A stretch of 34,419 nucleotides of DNA from a virus, in the IMG/VR virus record IMGVR_UViG_3300030328_002401, positions 1,068-35,486 of that record; one strand, given 5' to 3'. The notes under the pieces were generated by a model. The model did no database searches. It was not told the DNA's origin and saw only the letters and a program-made list of their open reading frames with translations. This document shows, piece after piece, positions 13,658 through 21,482 of the stretch. A program made the translations under genes and the position numbers. Position 1 is the first letter of the stretch. Every line of letters begins with the position of its first letter.

Positions 13658-15018
13658 TGCAAGTACAAGGATCTAAATATGAAAAGTTTAAAATAATTTC
13701 TGCTAATGGTAGAAATAGTGTAGAACTTGGAGATGATGAGTATAAACAATTTGGTGCTCCTTTTAGGATTATTAATATATTCTTTTATGAAAATATTCTG
13801 TCTCCTTATATTACAGGAGTAATAACTATTCAAAGTACTCTTGATGCTGCTGTAGATCAGGATGATACTCAAGGAAGAAGAGGTTCTTTACATAGTGCTC
13901 TTCCTCTTGAAGTAGGATGTAAGATACTTCTTAAAATACAAGATCCTTTAGGTAAAGGAATAGACTATACTGATGAAAAGGATCCATTTAAACAACTATA
14001 TGTTGATGAAGTTCAAATGATAAGTAAAACTGCATCAATGGAAACAGTTCAACTGAGGATTGTATCTAAAATAGGATGGACTAATAATACAAAGAGAGTT
14101 ACTGCTTGTTATAAAAATCGTATTTCTGAATCCGTTAAACGTATTGTTAAAAGTGAATTGAAGATGCCTTCAGATATGATAGAGGTTGATGATTCAAGTA
14201 ACTCATATTCTTTTGCGGGAATGACGAAGAGACCATTTGATTTGATTGCTATGTTGGCAAGACAAACTATACCAACCAATACTGCTAATCCTGGTTATTT
14301 TGCGTTTGAAACTAGAAGTGGATTCCATTTCGTTTCAGCAGACTCTATCATTAATAAAGAACCCTACGAGAAAAAATATTGGTATGCTGGAGGTGGAAAG
14401 GATGAACTTAATGATGAAGAATCAGATTATGAAATAGCAACTTTAACAACAACTCAAGATCAGAATCTATCATCTCAAATTAGATCTGGTGTATATGCCA
14501 ATAAGACAATCTTTTTTAATCCAGCATCTTATCAGTTTACAGAGATTGATATTACTGTTGAGGGTGGTAAACTTTATAAAGATCCTAAGTTCTCTACTTT
14601 AGGAAAGACACCAGAAACTCCTAGTATTTTAGATGATGATTTTAAAGATGGTAGTAAGTTCCATAGAGTTCAAACTGCTGTATTAAATATTGGTGCAGAA
14701 AAAGCAAATGTTGATGTAAATAATAGTCCTGAATTATATTATGCTGCAGGATCTACTAGATATAATATATTATTCTCACAACGACATACTATTACGATTC
14801 CTTGTAATACTGATTTAGAGGCAGGAGATACTTTATCATTAGAAATTGAAAAGGTTTCTGATAATAAAGAACAAGGCCCTGACCAAAAATCAAGTGGTAA
14901 CTATGTTATTCAAGCACTATGTCATTACTTTGAACCAGAGAAATCAGTGACTTCTATTAATTTGATAAGAGATTCTTATGGATTACATTTTGCAAAAAAT
15001 ACTAAGAAAAGAAAATAG
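13657..15018 (+). CDS. 27: Baseplate central hub protein, gp27-like
   Basis: The 453-residue protein is somewhat longer than T4 gp27 (391). The start resembles hub proteins of the gp27/gpD type: KYEKFKIISANGRNSVELGDD, then YENILSPYITGVITIQSTLD. It continues with KILLKIQDPLG, and ISESVKRIVKSELKMPSDMIEVDD, which looks like the hub linker helix. Then come RPFDLIAMLARQTIP and GYFAFETRSGFHFVSADSI. The C-terminal domain has NTDLEAGDTLSLEIEKVSD, the turn typical of the last barrel. It lies directly before the OB-fold spike protein gene, as expected for a hub-spike pair. Confidence 0.7.
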   Translation: MQVQGSKYEKFKIISANGRNSVELGDDEYKQFGAPFRIINIFFYENILSPYITGVITIQSTLDAAVDQDDTQGRRGSLHSALPLEVGCKILLKIQDPLGKGIDYTDEKDPFKQLYVDEVQMISKTASMETVQLRIVSKIGWTNNTKRVTACYKNRISESVKRIVKSELKMPSDMIEVDDSSNSYSFAGMTKRPFDLIAMLARQTIPTNTANPGYFAFETRSGFHFVSADSIINKEPYEKKYWYAGGGKDELNDEESDYEIATLTTTQDQNLSSQIRSGVYANKTIFFNPASYQFTEIDITVEGGKLYKDPKFSTLGKTPETPSILDDDFKDGSKFHRVQTAVLNIGAEKANVDVNNSPELYYAAGSTRYNILFSQRHTITIPCNTDLEAGDTLSLEIEKVSDNKEQGPDQKSSGNYVIQALCHYFEPEKSVTSINLIRDSYGLHFAKNTKKRK

Positions 15019-15026
15019 GAGGTAAT

Positions 15027-15689
15027 ATGGCAGGTAATTTAAGCGATATTGATTATTATGGGTTAGGAACCCACGAATGGATTGGTATGGTTTTACCATA
15101 TGATTCACAAAAAGATCAAGTTGATGGTAATGCTGGATTTGGTTATAGATTTAAGGTTGCTATAATGGGCAATCATCCTAATAATCAAACTATTAAGGAT
15201 AAAGATATTGTATATTCTGTAGTAAGACTTGGTGTTAGTGATGGTAGTGGAGCAGGAGGTAGGAAGAAAACACCATCAATCGCTCAAGGTGACGTTGTTA
15301 CAGGTAAGTTTTTAGATGGTGATAGAAAACAAAATCCTATGATTACTGGTGTTCTGGGAAGAACTAAAGGTGTTAGATATGGTTCAGGAAGATTTGAATC
15401 AAAGACAGGATATGTTGGTTCAACTCAACCAGGAATATTATTGGGAAGACAAGAATTTACAGAACAAGTTCCTTTATGTACACCATCAGCAAGATCGGAA
15501 AACTCAAAACCTAAAAGAGAACCACCAATAGCAGCAATGGAAAGAGCAGGATTACCTACAGGAGAACCAAAATTAGGTGCATTTCCTGAACCACCTACGG
15601 CAGCAGAGGTTGATACTGCTTGGGATGATGCAATGAATGCAACTCAAGAAGAACTGGATGATGCATTTACATTAGCAGGTGAGGAATAA
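15027..15689 (+). CDS. 5: gp5 N-terminal OB-fold-like spike protein
   Basis: The 220-residue protein resembles only the OB-fold part of T4 gp5: HEWIGMVLPYDSQKD, then FKVAIMGNHPNNQTIKDKDI, then YSVVRLGVSDGSG, then QGDVVTGKFLDGDRKQNPMITGVLGRT. T4 gp5 goes on with a lysozyme domain and a triple beta-helix. Here neither follows, and residues 150-220 are Pro/Ala-rich and acidic. A beta-helix resembling the gp5 tip is encoded separately at 17577-18125. Translation starts behind a strong AGGAGG at 15017-15022. The protein should sit under the gp27-like hub. Confidence 0.75.
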   Translation: MAGNLSDIDYYGLGTHEWIGMVLPYDSQKDQVDGNAGFGYRFKVAIMGNHPNNQTIKDKDIVYSVVRLGVSDGSGAGGRKKTPSIAQGDVVTGKFLDGDRKQNPMITGVLGRTKGVRYGSGRFESKTGYVGSTQPGILLGRQEFTEQVPLCTPSARSENSKPKREPPIAAMERAGLPTGEPKLGAFPEPPTAAEVDTAWDDAMNATQEELDDAFTLAGEE

Positions 15690-15697
15690 ATATTATT

Positions 15698-17584
15698 ATG
15701 ACAAATTCAAATATACAACAAGCAAGAGCTAGAAGAGCAGAATTTGATAAAGAATTTGCTGCTTTAGAAGCTAAATATGGTGTTGGTGGTGTTCCTAATG
15801 CTGAATATAATAAGGCATATAATAGAACTGTAGGGGCAGTAAGGCAATCAATCAAAAGTAAAACACCTGCTCCTGAAAAATTAGATGCTCTTCAAACAGA
15901 CTATTTTAAAGAACTTATAGAAGCAAATCCTACAAGTGATTCTTTAAAAAAGATTGCTCAAGAAGCAAAAGATAAGTTTCCCGATCAGTTAGGTGATGTA
16001 ATACCTAAAGACTTTGATAGTCTCACAGAAGCACAGAAAGAAAAAAGAAATCAGTTTATTAGAGCAGCAGAAGAATGTAAAAGAAGTGATAGTGATGTTA
16101 CAGGAAGAACTATAATTCAAGCAGATCCTTGTAAGAATACTGCTTTTGATCAAGTACAAGCAAGTCTTAGTAACTTTTTTGATAAGGTAACTTTACCTGG
16201 TACACCATCTTTAAATATGCCTGAAGAGATTAGACAAGTTTCTGATCAGATTAGTAATAGTATGGGTTCTGTGGTTAATAAAATGACCACTGGAGTTAAT
16301 CTGGAAATGGCATCAAAGATAGCAAGTGGTTATTCAAATATAAAGAATATGGAGTTTGCTAAAATATCTCCTTCATATCCTGAAGCATTAGCTATTAAAA
16401 ATACTATTGCTCAACAACTTCCTCTTGCGTCTGCTGCTAGTAATCTATTCAATAAAGTTACTTGTGGTGGGGTAGATATTCAGAAAGCAATCAAAGATTC
16501 AGTTACTGATTTATTAGCTGCGGCAATTCCAAATATAACAAATCCAACTTCATGTGTCACTGAAGAAGTGATGGGTGGTATTATGAATGATGTAACTAGT
16601 AAACTTGATGATGTTATTGGACCAGCATTGGCACCTATAGCAGATCAACTTGGGTTTTCTTTTAATCCAAAAGAATTCTTGACTAGTGGTATTGATGTGA
16701 TGAATAGAGTTAAAGATACTTTCAACTGTGAAGAGACACCAACTTGTCCACCAAGTAATAAGTACGTAGCAGGTAAAGGACAGACACAGGGTACCAGTGT
16801 TGCTCAAGCAGCAGCAAGTTTTGGTAAAATGTTTCAGGGTGTAGGTGTTGCTCAAGCAGCAGCAAGTCAAATGGATGGACTAACAGACTTCCAGAAAAAG
16901 TATGGTAAATGGGATGTTTTTGGAGCTCCTTCAGGTGGATCTTCATCATCACTCTCTCCGTGTGATCCTGGAAATGATTGTAGTGGACCTAATGTATCTA
17001 TTGTAGGTGGTGGAGGAAGTGGTGGTCGAGGTAAACTTATTTTCGGAGATTTTATTAATAAGATAGATAGAAATGATATTTGGGGTGCTGTAAAAAGAAC
17101 TGCTAGTATTGCGGGAGTATCTCTTGAAAATGCTGGTAGTGGATATACCAGTCCACCTATTGTATCCATTGATGATGATTGTAATGAGGGGTTTGGTGCT
17201 TTTGGTCAAACAACGATTGATAATAATCAGAACTCTCCTACCTATGGTCAGATAACTAGTATCACAATGATTTCTAGTGGTGAAAACTATCCTGCTGATG
17301 GTGAAGAGGTTCCTCTATACATTTCAGGTTTGGTTATTCTTAATGAGGGCAGTGGATATGAAGTAACTGATACTTTAGATGATTTTGAACTGGAAATATT
17401 AGATGGTAAAATAGTTAATGCTAGTCTGGTTAATAGTGTGGCATATACTGGATTGCCTGAACTAAATATTAGTACTAGTACTGGTGTCGGAGCTGTTGTA
17501 CGTCCTATTATGACCAATATTAAACCACAACAGCAAGGTAATATTATTCAAGTAATTGATTGTGTAGGTAAGATTAATGAATAA
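15698..17584 (+). CDS. Tail/baseplate structural protein with GxGY module, 628 aa
   Basis: I do not recognise the first 450 residues. They are Ala/Asn-rich and mostly helical, with Cys residues scattered in pairs (NCEETPTCPP, PCDPGNDCSG). A duplicated segment, VAQAAAS, appears twice 16 residues apart. After a Gly-rich linker (GGGGSGGRG, near residue 440) comes a C-terminal region of about 130 residues with ENAGSGYTSPPIVSI and NEGSGYEVTDTL. This is a repeat type also present in the two large fibre-like proteins of this window. Position between the two spike parts suggests a place at the hub tip or an attached arm. The stop overlaps the next start (ATGAATAA). Confidence 0.75.
   Translation: MTNSNIQQARARRAEFDKEFAALEAKYGVGGVPNAEYNKAYNRTVGAVRQSIKSKTPAPEKLDALQTDYFKELIEANPTSDSLKKIAQEAKDKFPDQLGDVIPKDFDSLTEAQKEKRNQFIRAAEECKRSDSDVTGRTIIQADPCKNTAFDQVQASLSNFFDKVTLPGTPSLNMPEEIRQVSDQISNSMGSVVNKMTTGVNLEMASKIASGYSNIKNMEFAKISPSYPEALAIKNTIAQQLPLASAASNLFNKVTCGGVDIQKAIKDSVTDLLAAAIPNITNPTSCVTEEVMGGIMNDVTSKLDDVIGPALAPIADQLGFSFNPKEFLTSGIDVMNRVKDTFNCEETPTCPPSNKYVAGKGQTQGTSVAQAAASFGKMFQGVGVAQAAASQMDGLTDFQKKYGKWDVFGAPSGGSSSSLSPCDPGNDCSGPNVSIVGGGGSGGRGKLIFGDFINKIDRNDIWGAVKRTASIAGVSLENAGSGYTSPPIVSIDDDCNEGFGAFGQTTIDNNQNSPTYGQITSITMISSGENYPADGEEVPLYISGLVILNEGSGYEVTDTLDDFELEILDGKIVNASLVNSVAYTGLPELNISTSTGVGAVVRPIMTNIKPQQQGNIIQVIDCVGKINE
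16797..16867 (+). repeat. Direct repeat of 23 bases in the 628-aa gene
   Basis: GTGTTGCTCAAGCAGCAGCA followed by AGT occurs at 16797-16819 and 16845-16867. The copies are 48 bases apart and in frame, giving VAQAAAS twice. Confidence 0.8.
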
Positions 17585-18125
17585 ATCTAATGATGCAACT
17601 AAGCAAGAGGTATTAAGCCCTCAACTGTATATTGAGACAGGTAATCCTGATAGTAGTCTTGCTGGTAAAGAAGCATTCTGTATAAAAGGTGAAAACTCTT
17701 CTAATAAAAGAGTTTTACTTGCCCATCATGATGGTGGTCTTACTAGATTTGAAACTGAAGAAAGATTTCAAGTTGATGTTGCCAATAAATCTACCAGTGA
17801 TGATACTGGAATGCAACTCACCTGTTGGAAAGGTAAACTTTCTGTAAACTCAAATGGTGATATTGTAATAAAATCAGCTAATAGTATTACTTTAAGTGCT
17901 GATAAAAATATTAATCTTCATGCTAATGGTACTATTGAATTAGGAACATCTAACTCAGAAACTAGTCAAGTAGTTTTACAAGCAGTTCAGGTAAATGTAA
18001 ATAGTAATGGAGGTAACTTGGGAAAACATTTAAAACAAGGACCATTTTCTCATGTAGTTGATAGTGCTGATAGTTTGGTAAGTAGTTTGGTTGAAGGTAT
18101 TAGAGGTTCTTACGGAGTAGGATAA
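17577..18125 (+). CDS. Spike beta-helix protein (gp5 C-terminal / VgrG-like)
   Basis: The 182-residue protein has an N-terminal part with GKEAFCIKGENSSNKRVLLAHHDGG, followed by regular strand repeats: GKLSVNSNGDIVIKSANSI, TLSADKNINLHANGTIELG, then VVLQAVQVNVNSNG. The eight-residue periodicity with Val/Ile, Asn and Gly is that of the triple-stranded beta-helix in the gp5 needle and VgrG tips. I infer that it forms the membrane-piercing needle that T4 makes as part of gp5. It overlaps the 628-residue gene at its start and the tailspike gene at its stop. A final helix (SADSLVSSLVEGIRG) could close the trimer. Confidence 0.65.
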   Translation: MNKSNDATKQEVLSPQLYIETGNPDSSLAGKEAFCIKGENSSNKRVLLAHHDGGLTRFETEERFQVDVANKSTSDDTGMQLTCWKGKLSVNSNGDIVIKSANSITLSADKNINLHANGTIELGTSNSETSQVVLQAVQVNVNSNGGNLGKHLKQGPFSHVVDSADSLVSSLVEGIRGSYGVG

Positions 18126-20752
18126 TGAAAGAATTTACCGAAACAATTTATACCTCACAAGATTTAATTGCTACAAATGGTGAATTTGATACTGTTACTG
18201 CCAATAAATTTATTGGTATAAATGATGGTGAGAATATATTAAGTGTTAAAGATTTTGGTGCTTTAGGGGATGGTGTTACTGATGATACTGAAGCTATTCA
18301 AGCATGTTTTGATGCTGTAGATGCTCTGGCAACAGGTGATGGTATTGTTAAGGTTACTGAAGTAGGAGCTAACATTATTTTTCCTCCAGGTACCTATAGG
18401 GTTGATGATATGTTGAAACTTCCATTTCCAGGATATATCACCTTGGTTGGAGATGGTGCAAAAATTTTGAGTTATGTTTCGGAAGGTGTTGTTGGAACTT
18501 TCACTGGTGATATCGATATGGGTGTTGGTGTTCCAGGTCCAAATGACAACACTATTATGGTTGCTGGTACTGGTTATCCTGCTACAGATACTAACTCAGC
18601 AGAAGATGTTGCAACAACTAATATAACAGCAGGTGCTACTGGTAGTGGATGTAAAGTTAAGATTACTACAAATGGTGGTGCTGTAACTGGAGTTACAATC
18701 ACGACTGGTGGTACTGGTTATGAAATTAATGATATTTTAACAATTGATGTTGGTGATGGAAATGCAACCTTTAAAATCACTGCTATTAAAGGTCAGATTT
18801 CAAATTGTAGTGATACAAGCAAACTTGCTGTAGGTGCTATTGTTTCATTAATTCCCAACTATCCCGATATTTCACTTGGTGATAATGTTAAGATTAGTAG
18901 TATAAGTGGAACTACTGTAACACTTAGTTCAGCATTCGATAAACCTTTCACTGGATCTGGATCTGTTACTGGTGCTCTTTTTAGTGTTAGTGGGTATGGT
19001 AAACCTACTCTTGCTTATCAGGGTTCTGGTGACACAGCAAGTGTCGTTATTGATGGTTTAGCGTTTGATGGAACTAATGTTGGAACAAATGGGGATTGTA
19101 TTTGGGCCAATCCTAAAGGTACAGGATTTGTAATTAAGAATTGTGTTTTTAAAGGATTTCGTCATCATTTTGTACATCATGATCCTTACAATCCTACCAA
19201 AACTCCACAGGGAGCAAACTTACATTTATTAGAATCTGAGTTTCGTTCAGCTACAGATAGTGCTGTCATTTGGACAAGGATTGATGCTGGAACGATTAGA
19301 AATTGTTTATTCAAGTCTAATGAAGGAATTGGTATTGAAATAGGACAAGTAGGTGATAGATATAACCCTGTCGATTTTAGTAATTTCAATGTTTCTAATA
19401 ATTATTTTGGTGGTTATAATTTTCACACTGGAGCTCCTGTTGCTGGTAAGATTGAATCAGGACAGTCCTCTTGTATGATTATTGATGGTTGTTTGATTGA
19501 GGATAACTGGAGGGGAGGAATTAGAACATATAATGGAAGAAGTATATTAGTTAATGCTGATTTTGAAGTAAATGGTTCTATTAGAGCTAAATTGGATTCT
19601 GGTGCATTAACGGGAACATTCGAACCTGGTGATAGATTAGCACAACCAGTTGGAACAGTAACTGATCCTGGTAGTGGTTATAGTAGTTCAACTGATGTTG
19701 CAGTTAGTGGTGGAAGTGGTACTGGAATGAAAGTTGATGTTACTGATACTGGTGGTGCAGTTACTGCCGTTAAAATCAGAACTATGGGTACTGGTTATAA
19801 AGTTGGTGATGTTATAACAATTACTGGTGGTGGTGGAAACGCAACCTTTACACTCTCTTTAGAATATGGTGGAACTGTAGTGGCTTGGAGCAGTGGTGCT
19901 CGTAATTTGATTATTGCTAGAAAAGGCGATTATTCTTCAACTGATGGTGAGAATATATTAGTAAATAGTGGAGATATTATTGGAGATAAAGGTTCAGGTA
20001 CAATACATTCACTTTATCCTTATTATTGGCAATGCGATCTTACAGGGAATAATAGAGAAGGTGGAGGATTTAATTGTACTATCGGTAGAGGAACTAGGTT
20101 TACAGGAATGGTTCCTCATATCATCACTTCAGGATCTACACTTTTACAATGTGATATTAAAGAAACTTACAAGCCTGCTGCTCCTGGTGTTATTAATACT
20201 TTGAGGGGTACAATTACTGATGCTCGCCAAGTTTCTTGGGGGCAAGATACAGGTACTACGGGTAATAGATATGGACAAGGAGATGTCTATGCTATTGATT
20301 ATCCAGGTACTGGTATTGGAGCATGTGGTGGAATCATGGTTGATGATCCTGTGTCATTTACCCTTTCTAATAGAACTGTTAATCCATTAGTCCATTTTGG
20401 CCCAACTTTTATGTTAGACTATCAGATGGTAGCAGTATTAGCTGGTGCCAATACAGATAATGTTACAAATTTACCTAGTTCTACCTGTGAAACTGTAATA
20501 TATAATGTCACTGATAATACATTAGTTCCAGATTTCGGTGAGGATTATAATAACCTTCTAGAAGTTGATTGGAAAGCAAGTCGGAAAGATAACTTAGAAA
20601 CCTTTAAAGTTCTTTTTTGGACTGATAAGAATAGTGATAGTGGTTATAATCTTAGCGATAGATATAGATTTACATTGACAAATAATAATTCTAATAAGAT
20701 TAATAGCCTGGTACAAGCTGTTCTCTGTCACACACAAACTGCACCTGCTTGA
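18125..20752 (+). CDS. Pectate-lyase-like beta-helix tailspike, 875 aa
   Basis: Residues 41-57 (VKDFGALGDGVTDDTEA) are the classic start of the pectate lyase superfamily beta-helix. It is followed by IIFPPGTYRVDDMLKLP and ITLVGDGAKI, which are typical first rungs. Two copies of a module with GTGY, GGAVTGV and GTGYEINDILTI occur at about residues 145-221 and 513-578, interrupting the helix. Further beta-helix rungs (NCVFKGFRHHFVHHD, IRNCLFKSNEGIGIEIG, DGCLIEDNWRGGIRTYNGRS) lie between them. The protein is probably a trimeric spike that binds or degrades surface polysaccharide; no catalytic residues can be assigned by eye. It is the last gene of the hub operon, and its stop overlaps the next promoter. 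Confidence 0.8.
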   Translation: MKEFTETIYTSQDLIATNGEFDTVTANKFIGINDGENILSVKDFGALGDGVTDDTEAIQACFDAVDALATGDGIVKVTEVGANIIFPPGTYRVDDMLKLPFPGYITLVGDGAKILSYVSEGVVGTFTGDIDMGVGVPGPNDNTIMVAGTGYPATDTNSAEDVATTNITAGATGSGCKVKITTNGGAVTGVTITTGGTGYEINDILTIDVGDGNATFKITAIKGQISNCSDTSKLAVGAIVSLIPNYPDISLGDNVKISSISGTTVTLSSAFDKPFTGSGSVTGALFSVSGYGKPTLAYQGSGDTASVVIDGLAFDGTNVGTNGDCIWANPKGTGFVIKNCVFKGFRHHFVHHDPYNPTKTPQGANLHLLESEFRSATDSAVIWTRIDAGTIRNCLFKSNEGIGIEIGQVGDRYNPVDFSNFNVSNNYFGGYNFHTGAPVAGKIESGQSSCMIIDGCLIEDNWRGGIRTYNGRSILVNADFEVNGSIRAKLDSGALTGTFEPGDRLAQPVGTVTDPGSGYSSSTDVAVSGGSGTGMKVDVTDTGGAVTAVKIRTMGTGYKVGDVITITGGGGNATFTLSLEYGGTVVAWSSGARNLIIARKGDYSSTDGENILVNSGDIIGDKGSGTIHSLYPYYWQCDLTGNNREGGGFNCTIGRGTRFTGMVPHIITSGSTLLQCDIKETYKPAAPGVINTLRGTITDARQVSWGQDTGTTGNRYGQGDVYAIDYPGTGIGACGGIMVDDPVSFTLSNRTVNPLVHFGPTFMLDYQMVAVLAGANTDNVTNLPSSTCETVIYNVTDNTLVPDFGEDYNNLLEVDWKASRKDNLETFKVLFWTDKNSDSGYNLSDRYRFTLTNNNSNKINSLVQAVLCHTQTAPA

Positions 20753-20777
20753 CAAACTAGAAGGTATCTGCTATACT
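20749..20777 (+). promoter_or_regulatory. Strong sigma70-type promoter between spike and fibre genes
   Basis: TTGACA at 20749-20754 overlaps the tailspike stop codon, and TATACT at 20772-20777 follows after 17 bases, preceded by TGC. The expected start is near 20784. This rules out the ATG at 20780 as the start of the next gene. Confidence 0.85.
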
Positions 20778-20818
20778 ATATGAGCCATATTACAGCATGG
20801 ATGGACGAGGAGTATCTA

Positions 20819-20980
20819 ATGAAGTGTGTGGTTGACCCCACCAAGAAAACTTTCTATCTCTATTCAAATGAAGGAGATACGAAAGAAATCGTATGTGATA
20901 ACACAGAACAATTCATGAATGTGTTGGGTGTTGTTCGTGCGACTTGCCCTGAAGATAGATTGGTATATACTGACGTATAA
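20819..20980 (+). CDS. Small early-type protein, 53 aa
   Basis: The start at 20819 is chosen because GAGGAG (20807-20812) lies six bases upstream and the promoter start lies downstream of the longer frame's ATG at 20780. The product begins MKCVVDPTKKTFYLYSNEGDT and ends RATCPEDRLVYTDV. It is a compact mixed alpha/beta protein with three Cys. I recall similar small unassigned proteins in cyanophages (VVDPxxxxFYLYSxxGDxKEV). Function is unknown. A late motif overlaps its stop codon. Confidence 0.7.
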   Translation: MKCVVDPTKKTFYLYSNEGDTKEIVCDNTEQFMNVLGVVRATCPEDRLVYTDV

Positions 20981-20983
20981 ATA
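20976..20983 (+). promoter_or_regulatory. T4-type late promoter motif
   Basis: TATAAATA is an exact late -10 match. It overlaps the stop of the 53-residue gene and lies 23 bases ahead of the ATG at 21007. A good GGAGG follows at 20986-20990. Confidence 0.5.
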
Positions 20984-21006
20984 TCGGAGGTAATGAAAGG
21001 TGACTA

Positions 21007-21135
21007 ATGGAAAAACGAATCAAAGCATTAGAAAGATTACATGATGAGTATAGGAAAGATAGTAAGAAGAAGAAGGAAATAACAGAAGAAGAATGGATAC
21101 GTCTCCAAAGAACTGGTGGCGGTGCTGAAAACTAA
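21007..21135 (+). CDS. Small basic helical protein, 42 aa
   Basis: The 42-residue product starts MEKRIKALERLHDEYRKDSK and ends QRTGGGAEN. It is highly charged and almost entirely helix-forming, and I do not recognise it. The strongest ribosome site nearby, GGAGG at 20986-20990, is better placed for an ATG at 20993. That ATG opens a four-codon frame (MKGD) whose TAA overlaps this start codon, so translation may be coupled to it. Its own stop overlaps the start of the next gene (TAATG). These junctions support it as real despite its length. Confidence 0.5.
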   Translation: MEKRIKALERLHDEYRKDSKKKKEITEEEWIRLQRTGGGAEN

Positions 21136-21446
21136 TGTATCGAATATCTTCTACCTATTGTTGGTATTCTGATTGGTTGAATAAGAATGAGAAAATAGTT
21201 CTCATGTATTTTATCAATGGAATACCTTTTACATGGGATGATTTAGTAGATGTTGGTATAGAAGAGAAAGATGTATTACTGATTGCGAACAATGAAAAGA
21301 AATATAATACAGAAGAACTATATAACTATTATGCTTATTTGATGGAAGAGGAGTTTAATCCTTTAGTGTATGAAATGGAACTAGAGAACCCCGAAGAGTT
21401 ACCTTTAGATCAGTATGAATATGGGGATGAAGATTTACCTAACTAA
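21135..21446 (+). CDS. Acidic hypothetical protein, 103 aa
   Basis: I do not recognise this protein. It starts MYRISSTYCWYSDWLNKNEK and is rich in aromatic residues in the first half (VLMYFINGIPFTWDDL). The second half is strongly acidic (ELENPEELPLDQYEYGDEDLPN). Such acidic, aromatic small proteins are often early phage proteins that bind host factors or mimic nucleic acid, but nothing specific is visible. It is the third gene of the unit started at 20749 and overlaps the preceding stop by one base. No hairpin terminator is seen before the fibre gene. Confidence 0.7.
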   Translation: MYRISSTYCWYSDWLNKNEKIVLMYFINGIPFTWDDLVDVGIEEKDVLLIANNEKKYNTEELYNYYAYLMEEEFNPLVYEMELENPEELPLDQYEYGDEDLPN

Positions 21447-21450
21447 ATAA
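21443..21450 (+). promoter_or_regulatory. Late promoter motif before the large fibre gene
   Basis: CTAAATAA overlaps the preceding stop codon and lies 32 bases ahead of the ATG at 21483. This is a suitable distance for a short late leader. Confidence 0.6.
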
Positions 21451-21482
21451 GATATAGTAATAATTTTAGTAGCCATAATCTC

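Noticed and set aside
15686-15692. ATAAATA before the 628-residue gene
   Set aside because: It lies five bases from the start codon inside a packed operon, too close to give a usable transcript.
16550-17209. Several minus-strand frames opposite the 628-residue gene
   Set aside because: They consist of composition-biased Ser/Thr/Pro/Cys strings complementary to the repeats of the real gene, with no start context.
20780-20818. Earlier ATG for the 53-residue gene
   Set aside because: The predicted transcription start (about 20784) is downstream of this ATG, whereas the ATG at 20819 has GAGGAG at good distance.
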